A stretch of DNA of 50,510 nt from an uncultured Lachnospiraceae bacterium (GCA_910586555.1 CAJUJY010000025.1:1-50510), one strand, 5' to 3'; positions 8,727 to 17,201 are shown, numbered from the stretch's first letter. Translations and numbers: made by a program. The notes: a model not told the origin generated them from the letters alone.

Positions 8727-9741
8727 AACTGCAAAACGCATATTGTGCATAATGGTGGCTTCCATTTTGCTATTGCCAGGCTGTAGTAAGGGGAATGGTG
8801 CTAAAAAAAAGGTAAAACTTGAAACAGGCAAAATTGAAGATACATCAATAGTTATAAAAGCAGGAAACACAGGAGCCAGGTATAGTGAAGTGCAGAATTA
8901 CTGTTATCTTTTAAAGTGCCAGTATGAGGCCAGTTTTGGTTCAAAGCTATGGGATTATAAACTGGATAAAAATACTACAATAGGTGATAAGGCAAAGCAG
9001 GAAATTGTAAATATTATTACACAGCTTAAAATTATAAAGAAAACAGCAGAAGACATGCAGATAACCCTTACATCAGATGAAAAAGATGAGGCAATGCGCC
9101 ATGCAGAGGAAATTGTAAACAATGCAAGTGCTAAGGATAAGGAAAAATACTGCCTTGGAATACAGGGAATGGCAAGCCTGTATGAAGATAATATACTTGC
9201 AGAGAAAATGTTTTATGTGGCAACAGATGAAGCAGATACAGTTGTAACAGATGAAGAAGCAAGGCAGGCAGATATACAGTATATTGAGATAGTGACAAAA
9301 GGCAAAGACAGGAATGGCACAAGTATATCAATGGATACTGCAACTAAAAAAGAAGCAGAAAAGCGTGCCAAAAAGCTTTTGAAAGAAGCAAAGGAAACAC
9401 AGGATTTCTATTCATTTGCAGAAGAAAATACAGATGCAGCCAGTGTAAGTGCAACAATAGGCAGAAAAAACAACCTGCTTGATAATAAAGCTACAGAAGC
9501 AGTGTTTAAATTAAAAAAAGGTAAATTCAGCAATGTAATAGAAAGCAAAGGTGCTGATGGCACCAGGGGGTATTTTATTATTTACTGTGTAAACAATAAT
9601 AATGAAGATGCAGCATATGAATACAAAGAAAAGGTAATAGAAGAAAGACAAACCACCATGTTTAAAGAAAAATATGGAGAATGGCTTAAAGACTGTGAAG
9701 TAAGCATAAGCCAGAAATTCTGGGAGGAGTTTGAAATATAA
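8713..9741 (+). CDS. Parvulin-like peptidyl-prolyl isomerase lipoprotein (PrsA/SurA type)
   Basis: Probable extracytoplasmic folding factor. The 342-residue product opens with a lipoprotein signal peptide: basic start, hydrophobic core and lipobox LPGC with the lipidated cysteine at C24. An N-terminal SurA/PrsA-like helical region follows. A parvulin-type segment lies around residues 190-300, recognisable by AVFKLKKGKFSNVIESK and GYFIIYCV, which match the family pattern of a helix then a buried strand. Several glycine-rich family motifs are weak, so isomerase activity is not certain. The start overlaps the mfd stop by 14 bases with GGAGG upstream, implying co-transcription. mfd-prsA adjacency is common in clostridia. 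Confidence 0.8.
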   Translation: MKANKTAKRILCIMVASILLLPGCSKGNGAKKKVKLETGKIEDTSIVIKAGNTGARYSEVQNYCYLLKCQYEASFGSKLWDYKLDKNTTIGDKAKQEIVNIITQLKIIKKTAEDMQITLTSDEKDEAMRHAEEIVNNASAKDKEKYCLGIQGMASLYEDNILAEKMFYVATDEADTVVTDEEARQADIQYIEIVTKGKDRNGTSISMDTATKKEAEKRAKKLLKEAKETQDFYSFAEENTDAASVSATIGRKNNLLDNKATEAVFKLKKGKFSNVIESKGADGTRGYFIIYCVNNNNEDAAYEYKEKVIEERQTTMFKEKYGEWLKDCEVSISQKFWEEFEI

Positions 9742-9834
9742 AAGACATGTAAATTAAATTTATTGGATTTTTCCGTTTACATGACAATCCTTATTTGTTA
9801 TACTTACTATATTAAATTAATGGCAGGTGATGTA

Positions 9835-10287
9835 GTGAAAGCAGAACATGTAAACCCATTTATTATTTCAGTATGTAAAATTATGAAGGATATGTGCATG
9901 CTTGATCTAAAAATAGGAAAACCAGCATTGAAAAAAGGCGGGTATTTACCAGACAGTTCACTTATTAAGTTAGGCTTGTTTGGAAACCTTTCAGGAGAGG
10001 TAGTGTTAAATATAAACCATGATACAGCACTTGGGATTGTTTCAAAAATGATTATGATGCCAGTTGCCGCCATAGATGAATTAGGGCAGAGTGCAATAGC
10101 AGAACTTGGCAATATGATAGCAGGCAATGCTGCAACAGTATTTGCCAACAGCAGCATAATCATAGATATTACACCACCATCATACTGCATTGGCGGACAG
10201 TATAAAGATGATGGCAAGGTACTGTTCAGTGTACCATTTTCTTCAGAAATTGGTGATTTATCTATAGATATATTTTTTAATGCTTGA
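9835..10287 (+). CDS. cheX: CheX-type CheY-P phosphatase
   Basis: CheX removes phosphate from CheY to end a chemotactic signal. The 150-residue product matches the CheX fold: an N-terminal helix (EHVNPFIISV), GLFGNLSGEVVLNI, and the phosphatase motif S-x3-E-x2-N in SAIAELGNMIAGN, followed by DITPPS and a beta-strand end. Both active-site residues, the glutamate and asparagine, are present. I prefer the GTG at 9835 because AGGTGA precedes it and the family N-terminus starts about there; ATG 9820 is possible but lacks a ribosome site, and an in-frame TTG at 9763 is unlikely. The two chemoreceptors at 34-39 kb are plausible inputs to the same pathway. Confidence 0.85.
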   Translation: MKAEHVNPFIISVCKIMKDMCMLDLKIGKPALKKGGYLPDSSLIKLGLFGNLSGEVVLNINHDTALGIVSKMIMMPVAAIDELGQSAIAELGNMIAGNAATVFANSSIIIDITPPSYCIGGQYKDDGKVLFSVPFSSEIGDLSIDIFFNA

Positions 10288-10302
10288 AGGAAAATTGTAC
10301 AG

Positions 10303-10338
10303 TATACAATAGTATACAAGTATACAATAGTATACAAG
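10303..10338. repeat. Two perfect 18-bp tandem repeats rich in GTATAC
   Basis: TATACAATAGTATACAAG occurs twice in direct succession (10303-10320 and 10321-10338), with degenerate GTATAC/TATAC steps on each side (about 10298-10358). Such repeats after a stop codon could be slippage-prone or a binding-site array. Confidence 0.8.
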
Positions 10339-10371
10339 TATACTATACAATAATATACATAAGAATTTACC

Positions 10372-10398
10372 AGAGAGGTTTTTATATCCTCTCTTTTT
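10372..10398 (+). terminator. Intrinsic terminator after cheX
   Basis: The stem AGAGAGG (10372-10378) / CCTCTCT (10388-10394) is followed by a T-run to 10398. It closes the 0.4-10.3 kb housekeeping block. Confidence 0.75.
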
Positions 10399-10535
10399 CC
10401 TGTATATTTTAAAAAAGGACATATGCATGTAAATCCTGTTGTTCAAAAGTTTCTATAGTTTTTTACTTTAAAATATCTTGCAAATGGTATATTATGTAAC
10501 AGGCGGGAGTTTATTATTTTTATGGAGGTTTTTAA

Positions 10536-11258
10536 GTGGCAGGATATAAAAGATACCATAAAGAAGATACTGTTTCATATGCACTTGGAATTACAGTTAC
10601 TTTTGAACTGCTCCGTTTTAAGACAGAGTATGTGAATAAGGTTTATGTCCATTCTGCAATGAAACAGGGTGATACATTAGATAAAATTACAGCAATATGT
10701 AAAGAGGCTGGTATTGGAATTGTTTATACAGATAAGATATTTAATGTATTGTCACAGAAAGAAAACTGTTATATAATAGGTGAGTTTAGAAAATTCCATT
10801 GCATCATGGATTGCAAAAGGCCTCATATTGTGCTTGTGAACCCGTCAAATTCAGGGAATATGGGTACTATTATAAGGACTGCTCTTGGTTTTGGCTTAAA
10901 CCAGATAGCAATTATAAGGCCAGCGGCTGATATATTTGACCCTAAAGTAGTACGGGCCTCAATGGGGGCTTTGTTTTCAACAGCTTTTGAGTATTTTGGC
11001 AGTTTTAGCGGATACCAGGAGGCAAATGGCAGCAGGGAAATTTACCCGTTTATGCTTAATGCAGAAACAAGCCTGCATGATTTAAGGCCAGAAGGCCAGT
11101 TTTCACTAGTATTTGGCAATGAAGCAACAGGGCTTCCAGAAGAATTTGCGGATATTGGGACACCAGTAATAATCCCACATCTTAAGGGCATTGACAGCCT
11201 TAACCTGCCAGTAGCGGCAGGCATAGCCATGTATGAGGCTACAAAGGCAGCTTTTTAA
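10536..11258 (+). CDS. SpoU/TrmH-family RNA 2'-O-methyltransferase
   Basis: A SPOUT-class enzyme predicted to methylate a ribose 2'-hydroxyl of tRNA or rRNA with S-adenosylmethionine. The 240-residue product carries the three family motifs: N-x-GNMGTIIRTA (motif 1, near 110), LVFGNEATGLP (motif 2, near 190) and IPHLKGIDSLNLPVAAGIAMYE (motif 3, near 212), which form the trefoil-knot cofactor site. The N-terminal L30-like substrate-binding domain is present but diverged, so the target RNA cannot be named. It starts at GTG 10536, with GGAGG 7 bp upstream. It is a single gene after the terminator and before the metallochaperone genes. Confidence 0.9.
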   Translation: MAGYKRYHKEDTVSYALGITVTFELLRFKTEYVNKVYVHSAMKQGDTLDKITAICKEAGIGIVYTDKIFNVLSQKENCYIIGEFRKFHCIMDCKRPHIVLVNPSNSGNMGTIIRTALGFGLNQIAIIRPAADIFDPKVVRASMGALFSTAFEYFGSFSGYQEANGSREIYPFMLNAETSLHDLRPEGQFSLVFGNEATGLPEEFADIGTPVIIPHLKGIDSLNLPVAAGIAMYEATKAAF

Positions 11259-11365
11259 CCTTATTAAGCCCCTTTAATCTGTGATTTGGAATTATTTACA
11301 ATATGGATTTTGAATACCCGCCTGGTACAGCCAGGATTAATTAAATTAGGAAAGGAAGTATTAAA

Positions 11366-12382
11366 ATGGCAAAAATAGATATTATTTCAGGATTTCTTGG
11401 GGCAGGAAAAACAACCCTGATTAAGAAATTAGTGGCAGAAGCTTTCAAGGGTGAAAAGCTTGTTATTATTGAAAATGAATTTGGTGAAATTGGGATTGAT
11501 GGAGGATTTCTTAAAGAATCAGGAATCCAGATTACAGAAATGAACTCAGGGTGTATCTGCTGTTCCCTTGTAGGCGATTTCAGTGCTGCTTTAAAAGAGG
11601 TTATTGAAAAATATTCACCTGACAGGGTTATAATAGAACCTTCAGGTGTTGGCAAACTTTCAGATGTGGTAAAAGCAGTAAAAAACTCAGGGGATAATAT
11701 TAACATAAACAGCACGGCAGTTGTTGTTGATGCTTCAAAGTGTAAAATGTATATGAAAAATTATGGCGAATTTTATAATAACCAGGTTGAATATGCAGGA
11801 ACAATAATTCTTAGCAGGACACAAAAAATAACAGATGAAAAACTTGATGCATGTCTTAAGCTTATACGTGAAAAGAACAATGAAGCATCTATAATAACAA
11901 CTCCATGGGATGATATAGATGGCAGCCAAATTTTAGAGGCAATGGAAAAGATTAATTCGCTTGAAAAGGAACTGCTTGGGGAACATGGACATCACCATCA
12001 TGAAGAAGGTGAAGAGTGCCATCACCACCATGGACATGAGGAAAACGGGGAGTGCTGCCACCATGGGCATGAAGAAGGCGGACACCACCATCACCACCAT
12101 GCTGACGAAGTGTTTACAAGCTGTGGCATTGAAACAGCATATAAGTTTACAGAGGAAGAACTCCAGGGTATTATTAACAGCCTTTCAACAGACAGTGCAT
12201 ATGGTGAGGTTTTACGTGCTAAGGGAATAGTTGCCTCAAAAGAAGGTGAATGGTTCCATTTTGATCTTGTGCCAGAAGAAACAGAGATCAGAAGAGGCAC
12301 GGCAGACTTTACAGGCAGGGTATGTGTAATAGGTGCAGGAATTAATGAAAAGGCTGTTAAAGAATTATTCCATGCAGCATAA
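11366..12382 (+). CDS. COG0523 (CobW/P47K) metallochaperone GTPase with His-rich loop
   Basis: G3E-family GTPase expected to bind or deliver a metal such as zinc. The 338-residue product begins IISGFLGAGKTTLIKK, the P-loop, and has the defining C-x-C-C metal motif at C63/C65/C66 (SGCICCSL). IIEPSGVGK is the Walker-B-like segment. A histidine-rich stretch (about 206-245) contains runs such as HGHHHH, HHHHGH and HHHHHH mixed with cysteines and acids; this is the metal-binding linker of the subfamily. The CobW C-terminal domain follows. Known relatives act in zinc limitation (ZagA/YciC) or nitrile hydratase maturation, and the sequence does not show which metal. It is followed after 98 bp by a second COG0523-like gene, suggesting a functional pair. 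Confidence 0.9.
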   Translation: MAKIDIISGFLGAGKTTLIKKLVAEAFKGEKLVIIENEFGEIGIDGGFLKESGIQITEMNSGCICCSLVGDFSAALKEVIEKYSPDRVIIEPSGVGKLSDVVKAVKNSGDNININSTAVVVDASKCKMYMKNYGEFYNNQVEYAGTIILSRTQKITDEKLDACLKLIREKNNEASIITTPWDDIDGSQILEAMEKINSLEKELLGEHGHHHHEEGEECHHHHGHEENGECCHHGHEEGGHHHHHHADEVFTSCGIETAYKFTEEELQGIINSLSTDSAYGEVLRAKGIVASKEGEWFHFDLVPEETEIRRGTADFTGRVCVIGAGINEKAVKELFHAA

Positions 12383-12480
12383 AACTATAACTGGCATAAG
12401 CTAGTGCCAAAAACAAAGATTTTCCACAAATTTGTGCCTGTGTCCAAATTTGCGGGCTTTGGCAGAAACGGGGTATTAAA
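12383..12480 (+). promoter_or_regulatory. Structured leader between the two COG0523 genes
   Basis: This stretch can fold a TGGCA/TGCCA hairpin and an AAATTTG/CAAATTT hairpin enclosed by GCCAAA.../...TTTGGC arms. A regulatory leader or a metal-responsive site is possible, but no known riboswitch or Zur motif is recognised. Confidence 0.3.
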
Positions 12481-13455
12481 ATGTTTAACAGAAATAAAGA
12501 GGAAATGATGGTATATGTTATCCTTGGATTTCTTGAGGCTGGCAAAACAAGCCTTATACGTGACCTGGTAACAGATGATATGTTTGATGGCGGTACTAAA
12601 ACCCTTATAATAGCATGTGAAGAAGGGGAAGAAGAATATTCACAGGCAGTTCTTGACCAGGGGCTTGCAGTATGTGAATATATTGAAGATGAAGAATCAT
12701 TTAATGGCAAGGTTATAGAAAAGTTTTTAAAGAAACACAGGCCTGGCAGGTTAATTATAGAATACAATGGAATGTGGCCTGTAAAACATATACCTGCCAT
12801 TTATGATGAACTTGAAGAAATCTGCTTTGACAAAGAAGTAGTATTCCAGACATTAGGCGTTGCAAATGATGAAACATTTGCACTTTATATGAAAAATATG
12901 CCATCAATGATGGTGGAGCATTTTAAAATTGCACAAATGTTTATAATAAACAGGTGCAGCCTTGAAACTAACAAACGGGCTATAAGGGGAAGCATAAAGG
13001 CTGTTAATCCTGCTGCCCAGATTGTTTATGAATCAGAAGATGAAGCATTTTATGATATGAAAGAAGAACTGCCATTTGATATTAATGCAGATATTATAAA
13101 TATATCTGATGATGATTTTGGCATATGGTATATAGATATGACAGAGCATAAGGAAAATTATAATGGAAAAACATTAAAAGTAACGGGCATGGTGCAGAAA
13201 GCTCCAGGACTTCCTAAAGGTTTTGTTGTATTTGGAAGGTTTGCAATGACATGCTGTGCAGATGATGTACAGTATATGGGCTTTTTATGCAAGGCAGATA
13301 ACTGGAGGGCATATAAAAACAAACAGTATGTAACAGTTACAGCGCGCATGGAATACAAATATATGAGGGAATATGGCGAAGAAGGCCCTGTATTTTATGC
13401 AGAAGAAGTAGAAACGGCAGAAAAGCCAAAAGAAGAACTTGTATATTTTAATTAA
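12481..13455 (+). CDS. COG0523-like GTPase fused to a YcgQ/DUF1980-like domain
   Basis: The 324-residue product has two parts. Residues about 1-200 resemble a G3E GTPase: VYVILGFLEAGKTSLIRDL is a P-loop, and RLIIEYNGMW sits where the family has its Walker-B-like IIE-SG segment. The C-x-C-C metal motif is missing; its place has an acidic ACEEGEEEY stretch. Residues about 220-305 resemble the C-terminal domain of YcgQ/TIGR03943 proteins: the LKVTGMVQ strand, FGRFAMTCCADDVQYMGF and VTARME. YcgQ usually works with the YcgR permease near zinc-regulated COG0523 genes; no such permease is here. ATG 12481 has a CGGGG site; ATG 12508 with AGAGGA is also plausible. The likely role is metal homeostasis with the preceding protein, by inference. 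Confidence 0.7.
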   Translation: MFNRNKEEMMVYVILGFLEAGKTSLIRDLVTDDMFDGGTKTLIIACEEGEEEYSQAVLDQGLAVCEYIEDEESFNGKVIEKFLKKHRPGRLIIEYNGMWPVKHIPAIYDELEEICFDKEVVFQTLGVANDETFALYMKNMPSMMVEHFKIAQMFIINRCSLETNKRAIRGSIKAVNPAAQIVYESEDEAFYDMKEELPFDINADIINISDDDFGIWYIDMTEHKENYNGKTLKVTGMVQKAPGLPKGFVVFGRFAMTCCADDVQYMGFLCKADNWRAYKNKQYVTVTARMEYKYMREYGEEGPVFYAEEVETAEKPKEELVYFN

Positions 13456-13466
13456 AATAATGAGAG

Positions 13467-13506
13467 TCCCCTTATTATGCCTATTATGGCAGATGGGGGA
13501 TTTTTT
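13467..13506 (+). terminator. Probable terminator after the fusion gene
   Basis: TCCCC (13467-13471) pairs with GGGGA (13496-13500) around a small internal hairpin and is followed by TTTTTT. Confidence 0.6.
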
Positions 13507-13570
13507 GTAATTGAAGTCCATTATTAGATGGGCTCTTTTGTTTGTAATTATAATAAACAATTTTATTTCA

Positions 13571-13599
13571 TTGACGTAATTTTTTTATTTTGCTAGAAT
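13571..13599 (+). promoter_or_regulatory. Sigma-A-type promoter of the transglutaminase-like gene
   Basis: TTGACG (13571-13576), 17 bp, TAGAAT (13594-13599). The gene starts 47 bp downstream. Confidence 0.6.
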
Positions 13600-13645
13600 T
13601 TAAACAGGCAGGCGCCGGCCAAGACAATATAAGGAGATTATATAA

Positions 13646-14554
13646 ATGAACGGAAAAATATATAAACGTTACCTGGAAACAAGTGTTTATACAGATATAA
13701 GTATATATAAAGAATTTATATTATCATTGCCAGATGACATATCCTCTATAGGAATGTTGGTTTGCGGCCAGATTACCCATCCATCTATGTACTTTACAGA
13801 GCCATCTTCTTATTTGGAAGATAAATATTATGGAAAATTTGCATCTTATCCAAAGAACCGTTTTAAAAATGAAGATGAATTATACATAACTGCTGTTTCG
13901 ATGATTGCTGGAATTTTACGTTTAGATGGTACAGGATTTACAAAAAACAGGGATGTGACAAAAAGAATTACTGTATCCTGCCGCCAGGCTTCTGTATTAT
14001 TTAGTGCAATTTTAAAAGCAAAAAAAATCCCTTGCCGTTCAAGGGCTGGATTTATGGATTTTGGTAATACAGGTGACAGCTATATGGAACACTGGGTTAA
14101 TGAATATTGGGATTTTAATGAAAACAGGTGGGTTCTGGCTGATGTTGATGGTTATTATGAATATGAACAGCGTTTTGGATATAGCCAGTTTGATTTACCA
14201 CGCAGAAAATTTGTAACTGCTTCAGAAGCATGGCTTGGCTTAAGAAAAAATAATTTAAATAAAAAATTAGATGTATTTTCCACAAATATTTTAGAAGGTG
14301 TTTGTGAATATTTGTTTATGGATTTCCATTCACTGATGAACAATGAAATTTTTTATTCTTACCAGCCATTATATCTCCGTGGCGGAATACAGGCATTAAG
14401 TGAAAGTGAATTGCGTGAACTTGATTATCTGGCAGAACTTCTGGCAGAACCTGATAAAAATATGGAAAAGATAGAACATTTGCAGGCTGCAAATGAAAAA
14501 TTGTCTGTTCTGACAAATAATACACAAAACATTTACTATGATACTTTTAAATAG
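13646..14554 (+). CDS. Transglutaminase-like domain protein
   Basis: The 302-residue product has a transglutaminase/protease-like core in which a Cys-His-Asp triad can be placed: C112 in TVSCRQASVL, H149 in SYMEHWVNEYW, and an aspartate at 166-168 in WVLADVDG. The spacing and the surrounding pattern (helix with Cys, IPCRSRAGF strand, EHW, W-x-x-D-x-D) fit the superfamily found in peptidases and cross-linking enzymes. There is no signal peptide or membrane segment, so it probably acts in the cytoplasm. The N- and C-terminal thirds match nothing I recognise. It is transcribed from its own promoter after a terminator and converges on the membrane protein that follows. The substrate is unknown. 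Confidence 0.75.
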   Translation: MNGKIYKRYLETSVYTDISIYKEFILSLPDDISSIGMLVCGQITHPSMYFTEPSSYLEDKYYGKFASYPKNRFKNEDELYITAVSMIAGILRLDGTGFTKNRDVTKRITVSCRQASVLFSAILKAKKIPCRSRAGFMDFGNTGDSYMEHWVNEYWDFNENRWVLADVDGYYEYEQRFGYSQFDLPRRKFVTASEAWLGLRKNNLNKKLDVFSTNILEGVCEYLFMDFHSLMNNEIFYSYQPLYLRGGIQALSESELRELDYLAELLAEPDKNMEKIEHLQAANEKLSVLTNNTQNIYYDTFK

Positions 14555-14601
14555 TATATTGGAACATGTGTAACAGTGCATAGCAAGTAAAAAAGGTAAA
14601 A

Positions 14602-15648
14602 TTAAGTATCTGCAAATGTTTCATAAATTGTCCTTATAATAACAACACCAAACGGGCCAAGGACTATTCCTGCAATCCCAAATATTTTAAGCCCTATATA
14701 AATTGACAGAAGCATAAAAAACGGCAGTATGTCCATATTGCCGCCAAGCAGCCTGGCTTCAAGTATTTCGCGTACAAATACAGTTATTATATATGCTGTA
14801 AAAAGGACTGCTGCATAGAGGAAATTGCTATGAAAAATATAATATATCCCAACAGGACATAATACAATGCCACTTCCAAGTATAGGCAGTGCATCAACTA
14901 GTGAAATTAAAAGCCCTATAAGAATAAAATATGGGTTTTTAATTATCATAAAAGCAATACTGCATACAAACCAGTTCACGCATATTATAATACCCTGGGA
15001 TTTAAGATAGCCAAGGCCTGTTTCCTTAAGAGTGTGCATTATCTTATGTATTTGTGGATAAAAACGGCTTTTTGCATATGCATTGTGGATTTTATCGATA
15101 TCTTTGCATAAAACTATCATGCTTATTACAATTACTAATATAAGCGTCATAACACGTGCAAAAACATTAACACAGCCTGAAAAAATCTGGCCTGCATTAT
15201 TAACAAGTTTATCAATATAACAGCTTTGCAGATCTGCTATTTTTTCATTAGCAAAATTTAGTGCAGTGCCATTTTGCATACTAAGGTAATAATCTATACA
15301 GTTACAACACTTTTTTAAGGAACTGTAAAACAAGCTGCTGTAAAGCTGGTAATAAACAGGAAAATTATTAATTAAAAGCTGTATCTGCCTGCATAAAAGC
15401 CAGATAATTAATATAAACGCACCAGAAGCAGAAAGGAAGAAAACAGTAAGTATACTGCTATATGAAAACCATAAAGGAAGCCCGCATTTTTTATTTAAAA
15501 ATTTAATTACAGGAAGTAACATTCTCATAAAAATATATGCTGCTGCAAATGGGAAAACAAGCGGCAGCATATATTTAAGTGACAGGCATACAATAGCCGT
15601 TATCACGGAAAGAATAGCAAGGGTTTTTAAAAGGGAGCGGGCATACAT
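14602..15648 (-). CDS. AI-2E-family membrane protein (YtvI-like)
   Basis: Polytopic membrane protein of 348 residues with about seven hydrophobic segments. The first pair is at residues about 8-45, and later ones include FILIGLLISLVDALPILGSGIVL, the family's conserved D-x-x-P-I-x-G motif, then two C-terminal helices. Members include TqsA-type exporters and the sporulation protein YtvI of spore formers; length and layout fit YtvI, but transport substrate and sporulation role are inference. GGAGG lies upstream of the start on the minus strand. It converges with the transglutaminase-like gene, with only 47 bp between them and no obvious terminator. Confidence 0.8.
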   Translation of the reverse strand: MYARSLLKTLAILSVITAIVCLSLKYMLPLVFPFAAAYIFMRMLLPVIKFLNKKCGLPLWFSYSSILTVFFLSASGAFILIIWLLCRQIQLLINNFPVYYQLYSSLFYSSLKKCCNCIDYYLSMQNGTALNFANEKIADLQSCYIDKLVNNAGQIFSGCVNVFARVMTLILVIVISMIVLCKDIDKIHNAYAKSRFYPQIHKIMHTLKETGLGYLKSQGIIICVNWFVCSIAFMIIKNPYFILIGLLISLVDALPILGSGIVLCPVGIYYIFHSNFLYAAVLFTAYIITVFVREILEARLLGGNMDILPFFMLLSIYIGLKIFGIAGIVLGPFGVVIIRTIYETFADT

Positions 15649-15852
15649 AAATAAAATTCCTCCAAATTAACAAAAAGAAAAAACTAATAAATTCCTAATA
15701 AATTTAACAAGGAAAACTAATAAAATTTCTATAAATATTGTCTGCAAAAACAGCATCAATATTCATAAGAAGAATTTACAATATATGTTATATTTAGGGT
15801 GGTTTTATGTTAAACAACGGATGCCAGTCTTCGCCAGTCTTCCTTATGTTAA

Positions 15853-15882
15853 ATAAAAAAGCCCTGCTATGGCAAGGCTTAA
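15853..15882 (-). terminator. Intrinsic terminator of the Rpn-family gene
   Basis: Read on the minus strand, AAGCC...GGCTT forms a stem followed by a T-run (the A-run at 15855-15860 on the plus strand). It lies just past the stop codon of the next gene. Confidence 0.65.
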
Positions 15883-15901
15883 ATACTGGCATATAAATAT
15901 T

Positions 15902-16708
15902 TTACGCTTGTGTTTTATTATATTCCTCTACAAATTCCAGAAACTTTTCTTCTGTAATTCCAAGCTGGTTTCCAGCTACCACAGAAGTTATTATCTCTTT
16001 ATTAAACATATCTGCAAGAAGTTTCATCTTTTCCTGGTCTGCATATTCCTTTGCATATTCCTTTGCATATTCTTCTGCATATTCTTGTACTAAATCACAC
16101 ATAGTTCCATCTCCTTTCCCTGTTTTAATTCCTTTAATTGTTTTACATAATTTTGGAAACTTTGGGTTATCAGGTATTTCCTTTTGTTTTAACATCTGCA
16201 TGTATTCTGCTATTTCTGTACCATCATCTATTTTTGTATTAACATATATTTCATGTGTGCCATTATCTGCAAGTTCCCCTGTTTCCCTTATTATCCTGTC
16301 TATATGGTAAATTGTTTTCTGGCTGTTAAAAATGTCAAAATCTGATATGTAAATCATAAAGATATCTTTTAGTTCTTTGAATTTAATTCCTTTTTCTGAT
16401 TCTTTTGTATCCAGGTTTGCCATGTTATACCGTACTCTTCTCTGGTGGTCATCATTATCGTGTTTTTGTATTTCAACATCAAAGAGTGTATTATTTTCAT
16501 CTAAACATTCAAGATCTAGTATAACTGAGCGTCCTTTAATGTTACGGATTACGGACTGGGGTTTATGGGAAACTATTTTTATGTTTTTATTTTCCAGTAT
16601 AACCTGTAACAATTCTTCACAAAATTCTTTATCCTCTGCAAGTTTAAAGAAAAAAATATCGTCAATGCCTGACAGATTGTCTACAACTTCTTGCAATGTC
16701 CTAAGCAT
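15902..16708 (-). CDS. Rpn-family PD-(D/E)XK nuclease / putative transposase
   Basis: The 268-residue product begins FFFKLAEDKEFCEELLQVIL and has the nuclease core SVILDLECLDENNTLFDVEIQKH (about 65-87), a D...D-x-E-x-Q arrangement of the PD-(D/E)XK type, then RVRYNMANLD. Rpn proteins (RpnA and kin) are DNA endonucleases that promote RecA-independent recombination; in Lachnospiraceae they are multicopy. The C-terminal linker near 215-230 is a tandem four-residue repeat (EYAK-type, about four units), matching 12-bp direct repeats in the DNA. The start has GGAGGGG upstream. Two decayed relatives occur at 29.4-29.8 kb. Confidence 0.85.
   Translation of the reverse strand: MLRTLQEVVDNLSGIDDIFFFKLAEDKEFCEELLQVILENKNIKIVSHKPQSVIRNIKGRSVILDLECLDENNTLFDVEIQKHDNDDHQRRVRYNMANLDTKESEKGIKFKELKDIFMIYISDFDIFNSQKTIYHIDRIIRETGELADNGTHEIYVNTKIDDGTEIAEYMQMLKQKEIPDNPKFPKLCKTIKGIKTGKGDGTMCDLVQEYAEEYAKEYAKEYADQEKMKLLADMFNKEIITSVVAGNQLGITEEKFLEFVEEYNKTQA
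16041..16084. repeat. 12-bp tandem repeat inside the Rpn-family gene
   Basis: GCATATTCCTTT occurs at 16041-16052 and 16053-16064, then GCATATTCTTCT (16065-16076) and a partial unit. Units keep the reading frame and would add or remove four residues (EYAK) when copy number changes. Confidence 0.85.
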
Positions 16709-16743
16709 ACAAGAACCCCTCCACCTGTAATTTTATTATATTA

Positions 16744-16772
16744 ATTTTACCATAATTTATTAATATAATCAA
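16744..16772 (-). promoter_or_regulatory. Promoter of the Rpn-family gene
   Basis: On the minus strand: TTGATT (16772-16767), 17 bp, TAAAAT (16749-16744), about 35 bp upstream of the start codon. Confidence 0.45.
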
Positions 16773-16901
16773 TTTAATTTCATTAATCCAGCCATTTAAA
16801 AGTATGTTTTTTTAGCAGCAGGTTTGTTTTATAGGAACTTAAAAAGTTATCTATAATTATATATCTGCCTTAGTTTATCATATGCCATATATTAAAATTG
16901 A

Positions 16902-16920
16902 TAGCCGCATTTGCCTATAT
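16902..16920. repeat. 19-bp motif shared with the hairpin at 19.8 kb
   Basis: TAGCCGCATTTGCCTATAT matches 19817-19835 at 18 of 19 bases and, with the following GCGG, can form a small hairpin (CCGCAT/ATGCGG). It lies in the 490-bp gene-free stretch 16709-17201, which otherwise holds the structured repeat. Confidence 0.5.
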
Positions 16921-17010
16921 GCGGTATAGGTAAGTAAGGCAGGCTGTTAATGAGTATTATATTTATTACATGAAAAAATATTATAAGGGCATACTATTTA
17001 TGGTGGGATT

Positions 17011-17156
17011 TAACCTCATTAAGTAAGTCCTCCGCTTCTTAAGCGGTGGGTTTAGGACTTACTTAGTCTGGCAGGGGTTCAAGCTCCTGCCAGACTGCCG
17101 CAAAGCGGCAATGAGGTTATGAGCAAGTAGCGAAGCGGATTGCGAATATCCACTTG
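17011..17156. repeat. Multi-hairpin repeat, copy 1
   Basis: TAACCTCATT (17011-17020) pairs with AATGAGGTTA (17110-17119), enclosing three hairpins: AAGTAAGTCC/GGACTTACTT (17021-17064, with inner CCGCTT/AAGCGG), AGTCTGGCAGG/CCTGCCAGACT (17065-17096) and GCCGC-AAA-GCGGC (17097-17109). A tail with GCGGAT...ATCC runs to 17156. The sequence is nearly identical to 42693-42840. It encodes no protein. It ends 45 bp upstream of the 62-aa ORF. Confidence 0.85.
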
Positions 17157-17201
17157 ACTAAAATACAAGTACTAGTTTTATTCAAAAAGGAGGAGTATAT
17201 A

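Noticed and set aside
10303..10338. Tandem repeats considered as a CRISPR array
   Set aside because: Units are 18 bp with no spacers, no leader and no cas genes nearby.
12383..12480. Metal riboswitch (czcD/NiCo type) or Zur box before the fusion gene
   Set aside because: Hairpins are present, but no conserved motif of a known riboswitch or Zur site could be recognised; kept only as a structured leader.
17011..17119. Cloverleaf shape suggested a tRNA-like gene
   Set aside because: Stem lengths (10, 10, 11 and 5 bp) and loops do not fit tRNA; there is no anticodon arm or T-loop consensus, and the shape recurs as a repeat.
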